This document shows, piece after piece, positions 4,802 to 9,782 of a stretch of DNA of 9,782 nt. The DNA is from Pseudomonadota bacterium (GTDB lineage Bacteria > Pseudomonadota > Alphaproteobacteria > Caulobacterales > Caulobacteraceae). The stretch is taken from the NCBI GenBank assembly GCA_023433585.1, contig JAEZCL010000163.1, forward strand, positions 1 through 9,782. Reading direction: 5' to 3'. The notes beneath the pieces are model-generated. The model saw only the letters and a program-made list of their open reading frames with translations, was not told the DNA's origin and did no database searches. The position numbers were made by a program, and so were the translations under genes. Numbering within the stretch: the first letter of the stretch is position 1; every line of letters starts with the position of its first letter.

Positions 4802-7800
4802 ATGTACCGCGCTGTGCCCGCGCAGGCGAGCTTTCCCGATATCGATCACGGCATCCTCAAATTCTGGAGTGATCGTAAGGTCTTCGCCCTCAGCCTGGAA
4901 AGATCGCAGGGGCGGCCGGAATGGGTCTTCTACGAGGGGCCCCCAACGGCGAACGGCATGCCAGGGGCGCACCACATCGAAGCCAGAGTGTTCAAGGACG
5001 TCTTTCCCCGGTACAAGACGATGAAGGGCTTCCATGTCGCGCGGAAGGCCGGCTGGGACTGCCACGGACTTCCGGTGGAACTGGCTGTCGAGCGCGAACT
5101 CGGCTTTTCCGGTAAGCGCGACATCGAGGCCTTCGGTATCGCGGAGTTCAACGCCCGGTGCCGCGAGTCGGTGACCCGGCATACCGACGAGTTCGCCCGG
5201 CTGACCGAACGCATGGGCTACTGGGTCGATATGGACGACGCCTACCGGACGATGGACCCGGAATACATCGAGTCGGTGTGGTGGTCGCTGAAGCAGATCT
5301 TCGAAAAAGGGCTGCTCGTCGAGGACTTCCGCGTGGCGCCCTGGTGTCCTCGTTGCGGGACGGGGCTGTCCGATCACGAGCTCGCCCAAGGGTACGAGGT
5401 GGTCACCGACCCGTCGGTGTTCGTGCGGTTCCCACTCACCTCGGGCCCCCTGGCGGGCCAGGCTTCCCTGCTCGTGTGGACCACGACCCCATGGACGCTG
5501 GTCTCCAACGTCGCGGTCGCGGTCAATCCCGACGTCACCTACGTCGTAATGACCGACGGCCAGGAGCAGCTCGTTGTCGCGGAGGCGCTGGCGGGCAGCG
5601 CACTCGGTGAGGGATGGACCGTCGTCGGCGACTCCTTCAGTGGCAAGGACATGGAACGCTGGACCTACCGGCGGCCATTCGACCTGGTCCAGGTCGAGGA
5701 CGCGAACTTCGTCATCCTCGGGACGTACGTGACGACCGAGGACGGCACCGGCCTGGTGCACCAGGCGCCGGCATTCGGCGCTGACGACCTCGCCGCGTGC
5801 CGTGCGTATGGTCTTCCGATGGTCAACCCCGTCCGTCCGGACGGCACGTTCCAGTCCGACCTCGCGCTCGTCGGCGGCACGTTCTTCAAGAGTGCCGACG
5901 CGGTCCTGGTGGCGGATCTCGCCGAGCGGGGACTGCTCTTCCGCGAGGAGGCGTACGAGCACAGCTACCCGCACTGCTGGCGTTGTCACACGGCGCTGTT
6001 GTACTACGCGCAGCCGTCCTGGTACATCCGCACCACTGCCATCCGGGAAGCGCTGCTGCGCGAGAACGAGGCGACGACCTGGCAGCCGCAGAACATCAAG
6101 TACGGCCGCTACGGGGACTGGCTGAACAACAACGTCGACTGGGCGTTGTCCCGCAGTCGGTACTGGGGCACGCCGTTGCCTATCTGGCGCTGCCCGGACA
6201 ACCACCTGACCTGCGTCGGCTCGCTGGCCGAGCTGAGCGAGCTGGCCGGGACCGACCTGTCCGAGCTGGATCCCCACCGTCCCTATATCGATGACGTCAC
6301 CTTCGACTGCCGATGCGGCGCCACCGCGCGCCGGGTGCCCGAAGTCATCGACGCGTGGTACGACTCGGGCTCGATGCCTTTCGCGCAATTCGGGTATCCG
6401 CACAAGAACGTCGAACTCTTCGAGAAGCGGTACCCGGCGAACTTCATCTCGGAGGCGATCGACCAGACCAGGGGATGGTTCTACACCCTCATGGCGGTGG
6501 GCACCCTCATCTTCGACAAGTCGGCCTACGAAACGGTCGTCTGCCTGGGCCACATCCTCGCCGAGGACGGCCGCAAGATGTCGAAACACCTGGGGAACAT
6601 CCTCGAACCCATCCCGCTGATGGACGAGCACGGTGCCGACGCGGTGCGCTGGTTCATGGCCGCTGTCGGTTCCCCGTGGTCGGCCCGGCGCGTCGGGCAC
6701 AACACGCTTCAGGAAGTCGTCCGCAAGACTCTTCTGACCTACTGGAACACCGTGTCCTTCGGGGCGCTGTACGGCCGTGCCGCCGGCTGGTCGCCGTCGG
6801 CGGCAGATCCCGCGCCCCGTAGCCGCCCGCTGCTGGACCGATGGCTGTTGTCGGAGCTCAACAGCCTGGTACGCGACGTGGACGCCGCGATGGAGCGCTT
6901 CGACACCCACGAGGCCGGCCGGCTGCTGTCCACGTTCATCGACGATCTTTCCAACTGGTACGTTCGCCGCAGCCGCCGGCGTTTCTGGCACGGCGACCCG
7001 GCCGCCCTGGCCACGCTCCACGAGACGTTGTCCACCCTGACGCTCCTCCTCGCGCCGATCACACCGTTTGTGACCGAGCGGGTATGGCAGGACCTGGTGG
7101 TTCCGGTCACGCCCGGTGCGGCGGAGTCCGTGCACCTCGCCGCATACCCCACCGGCGACCTGTCCCTGATCGACCCGGAACTGTCGGCGCAGATGCTTCT
7201 CGTGCGTCGGCTCGTCGAACTCGGCCGCTCCGCCCGCGCCGACTCCGGCATCAGGACGCGCCAGCCGCTGTCCCGCGCGGTCGTGTCCGCGGCAGGTTTC
7301 GCCGACCTGCCGGCGGAACTCCTCGCCGAGATCGCGTCGGAGCTCAATGTCGTCTCGGTGGCACCCATCACGGCCACCAGCGGTTCACTCGTGGACACGA
7401 CGGTGAAGGCGAACTTCCGTCCCCTGGGCAAGAGGTTCGGCAAGGCGGTCCAAGGCGTCGCCGCGGCGATTATGGCGGCCGAGCCGACCGCCCTCGCCAA
7501 CGCCCTCCGTACGAGAGGTGAGGCGACCGTCGACGTGGACGGTGAGGCGGTGGTCGTCACGGTGGACGAGGTCGTCATCACCGAGACTCCACGTGCCGGA
7601 TGGGCGGTCGCCAACGACGCAGGTGCGACGGTGGCGCTGGATCTGGACATCACGCCGGAACTCCGCCTCGCCGGGATCGCGCGGGACGTGATCCGCCAGA
7701 TCCAGGAGGCCCGCAAGGCCACCGGCCTGGAGGTCGCCGATCGCATCGAACTCCGCTACGAGGCGACCGCTGACACCCTGACGGCGTTGACGGAGCATCA

Positions 7801-7921
7801 GAAGCTGGTGGCCGACGAGGTGCTCGCGACGGACTTCACCCTCGGGCGGCCGACGTGGGCAGACGCGACGTCCTTCACCGACGAGACGCTCGGCCTGACG
7901 TTCTGGCTGCGTAAGGCATGA
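4802..7921 (+). CDS. ileS: Isoleucyl-tRNA synthetase, 1039 aa
   Basis: This cytosolic class I synthetase attaches isoleucine to tRNA-Ile and edits mischarged valine. The length is normal (about 1030-1050). Motifs appear in order: the HIGH-equivalent HHIE (57-60) in PTANGMPGAHHIE, a Cys-X-X-Cys pair (C182, C185) in WCPRCG, editing-domain TTTPWTL and GTGLVHQAPAFG (from residue 315), a second Cys-X-X-Cys pair (C392, C395), a Cys-rich CRCG (503-505), the WYDSGSMPF segment and the signature KMSKH (592-596). The C-terminal anticodon-binding and tail domains are complete. ATG 4802 is chosen because GGAGG lies four bases upstream and is the target of the sequestrator; the in-frame GTG at 4736 is part of the T-box. 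From memory the sequence closely resembles the Streptomyces chromosomal enzyme and is probably housekeeping, but a second, resistance-type copy cannot be excluded from one window. Control is by the T-box leader. Confidence 0.97.
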   Translation: MYRAVPAQASFPDIDHGILKFWSDRKVFALSLERSQGRPEWVFYEGPPTANGMPGAHHIEARVFKDVFPRYKTMKGFHVARKAGWDCHGLPVELAVERELGFSGKRDIEAFGIAEFNARCRESVTRHTDEFARLTERMGYWVDMDDAYRTMDPEYIESVWWSLKQIFEKGLLVEDFRVAPWCPRCGTGLSDHELAQGYEVVTDPSVFVRFPLTSGPLAGQASLLVWTTTPWTLVSNVAVAVNPDVTYVVMTDGQEQLVVAEALAGSALGEGWTVVGDSFSGKDMERWTYRRPFDLVQVEDANFVILGTYVTTEDGTGLVHQAPAFGADDLAACRAYGLPMVNPVRPDGTFQSDLALVGGTFFKSADAVLVADLAERGLLFREEAYEHSYPHCWRCHTALLYYAQPSWYIRTTAIREALLRENEATTWQPQNIKYGRYGDWLNNNVDWALSRSRYWGTPLPIWRCPDNHLTCVGSLAELSELAGTDLSELDPHRPYIDDVTFDCRCGATARRVPEVIDAWYDSGSMPFAQFGYPHKNVELFEKRYPANFISEAIDQTRGWFYTLMAVGTLIFDKSAYETVVCLGHILAEDGRKMSKHLGNILEPIPLMDEHGADAVRWFMAAVGSPWSARRVGHNTLQEVVRKTLLTYWNTVSFGALYGRAAGWSPSAADPAPRSRPLLDRWLLSELNSLVRDVDAAMERFDTHEAGRLLSTFIDDLSNWYVRRSRRRFWHGDPAALATLHETLSTLTLLLAPITPFVTERVWQDLVVPVTPGAAESVHLAAYPTGDLSLIDPELSAQMLLVRRLVELGRSARADSGIRTRQPLSRAVVSAAGFADLPAELLAEIASELNVVSVAPITATSGSLVDTTVKANFRPLGKRFGKAVQGVAAAIMAAEPTALANALRTRGEATVDVDGEAVVVTVDEVVITETPRAGWAVANDAGATVALDLDITPELRLAGIARDVIRQIQEARKATGLEVADRIELRYEATADTLTALTEHQKLVADEVLATDFTLGRPTWADATSFTDETLGLTFWLRKA

Positions 7922-7926
7922 GGAGA

Positions 7927-7976
7927 GCCGGGGCCACGAGCACGCCGCCCGTTCGGCCGTGTGTCGTGGCCCCGGC
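7927..7976 (+). terminator. Terminator of ileS
   Basis: GCCGGGGCCACGA (7927-7939) and TCGTGGCCCCGGC (7964-7976) form a perfect 13-bp stem starting five bases after the ileS stop. The 24-base loop can extend the stem through CACG (7941-7944) and CGTG (7958-7961). There is no U-tract beyond CCCTT. It separates ileS from the convergent MarR gene and could also act on the other strand. Confidence 0.8.
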
Positions 7977-8063
7977 CCTTCGTATCGGCCGGCGGCAGGC
8001 GAAGCGGCGGGGCAGCGAAAGCCGTCACACGCTGATCGGAAAGGGCGGTGGAGTCATCGGCGC

Positions 8064-8084
8064 GCCGTCGTCGCGGGCGACGGC
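8064..8084 (-). terminator. Probable terminator of the monooxygenase/MarR operon
   Basis: GCCGTCG (8064-8070) and CGACGGC (8078-8084) form a 7-bp hairpin with a 7-base loop, ending four bases after the MarR stop on the minus strand. It is GC-rich and has no U-tract. Read-through would meet the larger ileS terminator. Confidence 0.5.
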
Positions 8085-8088
8085 CGGG

Positions 8089-8577
8089 CTACGCGGTGCC
8101 ATGGTCGCGGAGGTGGTCCAGCTCGGCGAGGTACATCGCCTGCATGCGCTCGTAGTGCCGGACCAGCAGTCCGACCTCCTCGGCGCTGTAGCCCTCGACG
8201 AGCCGCTCCGCCCGCTCGGCGAAACGCTCGTACGGTCGCTCCAGGTCGGCGACCCGCTCCGGCCGCAGGGTCACGATGACCCGCCGCCGGTCTGCCGGAT
8301 CGCGCTCGGCCGTCACGTAGCCTGCCTGCTGGAGCCGCCGGAGCATGCTGGTGACCGCCCCGGTGGTGAGGTTGGTGCGCTCGGCGATCTGCCCCGCGGA
8401 CGCGGAGCCGCTGTCCGCCAGGTAGTCCAGGCATTCCAGGTCGCTCACGGTGAGGCCCAGCCGCTCCGCGATGGCGTACCGGAACACCATGGACAGCCGC
8501 GACATCTCCCGCCCGGCGCGCATGAGGTCGGCGATCGCGGACGTACGGGCCGTCTCGTCGGGCATGCCGGCAATCAT
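8089..8577 (-). CDS. MarR-family transcriptional regulator, 162 aa
   Basis: This small cytosolic winged helix-turn-helix repressor has the usual MarR length. The DNA-binding domain spans about residues 40-105: LGLTVSDLECLDYLAD, then SAGQIAERTNLTTGAVTSML (recognition helix at about 71-82), then the wing ERDPADRRRVIV (91-102) with the family's Asp-X-Arg-X-Arg pattern. Flanking helices at both ends form the dimer interface. ATG 8577 overlaps the monooxygenase TGA as ATGA, which argues for it, although GGAGG stands only one base before it. ATG 8565 (158 aa) is the alternative, with the same GGAGG 13 bases away. As the second gene of an operon with the monooxygenase it probably regulates that operon and its own synthesis in response to a small, often aromatic ligand. 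The ligand is unknown. Confidence 0.9.
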   Translation of the reverse strand: MIAGMPDETARTSAIADLMRAGREMSRLSMVFRYAIAERLGLTVSDLECLDYLADSGSASAGQIAERTNLTTGAVTSMLRRLQQAGYVTAERDPADRRRVIVTLRPERVADLERPYERFAERAERLVEGYSAEEVGLLVRHYERMQAMYLAELDHLRDHGTA

Positions 8578-9782
8578 GCCTCCGGTACGGTGACCCGGTG
8601 CAGCCGAGGTAACACGCGAGTCAGCACCCAGTGTGGTGCGGCCGCGCCCCCGGTGAGGCGGCGCATCAGCCCGGCGGCGGTGTCGACGGCGCGGAAGGCG
8701 TAGTCCGTCATCTCGTCCTGGTAGGCGGCGATCGCCTCTTCCGCCGAGGTGGCGCCGGCCCGCGCCTCGACCAGCCGGCGGCCGAGCACTGCGGCGTCGC
8801 GGAGCGCGGTGTTGCCGCCGTGGGCGCCGAACGGCGGCATGACGTGTACGGCGTCTCCCATCATCGTGGCCCGGGGCACCGCCCACCGGTGCGGGCGTCG
8901 GCCGGTGGCGAAGAGGTTGAGCACCGTGGCGTCCAGCTCGGCGGTGTCGACAAGCCGCCGGATGAGCGGGTGGTAGTCCGTACTCAATTGGTCGGCCAGT
9001 TTCCACAGCGCCAGCAGATTCCCGCGGACGTCGGTCGGCAGTTCCTCCTGCCGGAGCAGCAGGCCCCACATGACGTAGTCGTCGCCGGTGGGCGCGTAGT
9101 TGCCCGGGGCCAGGCGGGCGAACGCCTCCTGCGGGCTCTCGCCGAACCGCATGGAGGTGAAGAAGAAGGCGCTGCCGGGCCGGTCGGCGATGGCCAGGAC
9201 CCCGCTGGTACGCAGTGCGTCGGGGATGACGCTCTCGCCGTTGCGCAGCAGGGGAGAGCGGCCGTAGATGCCCGCCATCGAGGTGTTCGCCGGGTCCGCG
9301 TCCGGCATGAGCTGCGGTCGCAGGGCCGAGCCGACGCCGTCCGCGCCCACCACGACGGTTGCCGCGGCGGCCTCGCCGTCGGAGAACCGCAGTCGAAGCC
9401 CTGCCGGGCCGCCGCTCTCCACCGCGACGGCGTCCTTGCCGTAGTGGATGCGCCCGTTCAACCCGGACTGCAGGATCGACCGCAGGGTCAGCCGGTCGAC
9501 CTGGCGGGTCGCGCCCGGCTCGTCCTTGAACGTGATGGTGAAGGCGTCCCGCAGCCGGCTGTTGGTGAAGCGCAGGTGACCGCCGGGCTCGTCGCCGGTG
9601 GCCAGCGCCAGGTGGTAGAGCGAGCGGGGCAGGCCCTCACGAAGCGCCTCCAGCCCGTACCGGTCGAGAATGATCCGGTAACCCTGCCGCCGGATGAAGG
9701 GGCCCGGGTCCCGCTCGTAGACGTGCACGTCGATGCCGGCGCGCGTCAGGTACTGGGCGAGGCAGAGGCCGGAGAGGCCGGC
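8574..9782 (-). CDS. FAD-dependent monooxygenase, PHBH/TetX-like (N-terminus outside window)
   Basis: 402 residues are visible and only the very start is missing. The first visible residues, AGLSGLCLAQYLTRAGIDVHVYERD, are the end of the Rossmann GXGXXG motif and the acidic residue that holds the ADP-ribose of FAD. Two further family motifs follow: VVVGADGVGSALR (about 143-155) and MGDAVHVMPPFGAHGGNTAL, with the GD pair that binds the FAD ribityl-phosphate. Relatives hydroxylate aromatic or polyketide substrates using NAD(P)H and oxygen; some inactivate tetracyclines or rifamycins. The sequence does not reveal which applies. It is the upstream gene of a two-gene unit with MarR, sharing a 4-base ATGA overlap. 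Such pairs often serve detoxification or secondary-metabolite tailoring. A GTG at 9728 could be mistaken for the start, but the FAD-binding segment continues upstream of it. Confidence 0.92.
   Translation of the reverse strand, partial: AGLSGLCLAQYLTRAGIDVHVYERDPGPFIRRQGYRIILDRYGLEALREGLPRSLYHLALATGDEPGGHLRFTNSRLRDAFTITFKDEPGATRQVDRLTLRSILQSGLNGRIHYGKDAVAVESGGPAGLRLRFSDGEAAAATVVVGADGVGSALRPQLMPDADPANTSMAGIYGRSPLLRNGESVIPDALRTSGVLAIADRPGSAFFFTSMRFGESPQEAFARLAPGNYAPTGDDYVMWGLLLRQEELPTDVRGNLLALWKLADQLSTDYHPLIRRLVDTAELDATVLNLFATGRRPHRWAVPRATMMGDAVHVMPPFGAHGGNTALRDAAVLGRRLVEARAGATSAEEAIAAYQDEMTDYAFRAVDTAAGLMRRLTGGAAAPHWVLTRVLPRLHRVTVPEA

Noticed and set aside
4676..7135. 819-codon minus-strand open frame opposite ileS
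   Set aside because: It is the antisense shadow of the synthetase, rich in Arg, Val, Gly and His with no recognisable domain, and it crosses the T-box.
8089..9069. Longer version of the MarR frame reaching 9069
   Set aside because: The extra part is an Arg/Pro/Ala-rich out-of-frame reading of the monooxygenase gene. MarR homology begins after 8577.
1..9782. CRISPR arrays, insertion sequences, tRNA genes, integration sites
   Set aside because: No regularly spaced repeats, transposase motifs, tRNA cloverleaf with TTCRA loop or direct-repeat boundaries were found by reading both strands.

Overview
The window reads as actinomycete chromosome. GC is very high, third codon positions are almost all G or C, starts include GTG and TTG, genes overlap by ATGA or GTGA, and terminators are GC-rich hairpins without a U-tract. 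The isoleucyl-tRNA synthetase resembles, from memory, the form used as the housekeeping enzyme in Streptomyces and its relatives. The species cannot be read from the sequence.

Layout. (a) 1-641, minus strand: a nucleotidyltransferase-fold protein cut by the left edge, preceded by a one-helix small membrane protein. (b) 757-4356, minus strand: a tightly coupled three-gene operon transcribed as TPR protein, then metal-dependent amidohydrolase, then SagB-type FMN oxidase. Each junction is a 4-base overlap, and paired hairpins lie at the 3' end. (c) 4357-4801: a divergent intergenic region. It holds the operon's Shine-Dalgarno sequence and probable promoter, inverted repeats that look like operators, the ileS promoter, and a full T-box leader with an AUC specifier. 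(d) 4802-7921, plus strand: ileS, followed by a strong terminator. (e) 8064-9782, minus strand: an FAD-dependent monooxygenase (N-terminus outside the window) coupled to a MarR-family regulator, with a terminator hairpin between MarR and ileS.

How the genes work together. ileS is controlled by uncharged tRNA-Ile. The leader can be read as a translational T-box: one CCCUCC segment can pair either with the T-box GGAGGG or with the ileS Shine-Dalgarno, not both. The monooxygenase/MarR pair looks like an autoregulated detoxification or tailoring unit. The TPR/amidohydrolase/SagB operon is the least explained part. It joins a peptide-oxidase family to a peptidase-like hydrolase without a visible cyclodehydratase or precursor peptide, and is the best candidate here for an undescribed system, although its function is inference only. 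No tRNA, rRNA, IS element, CRISPR array or integration site was seen.
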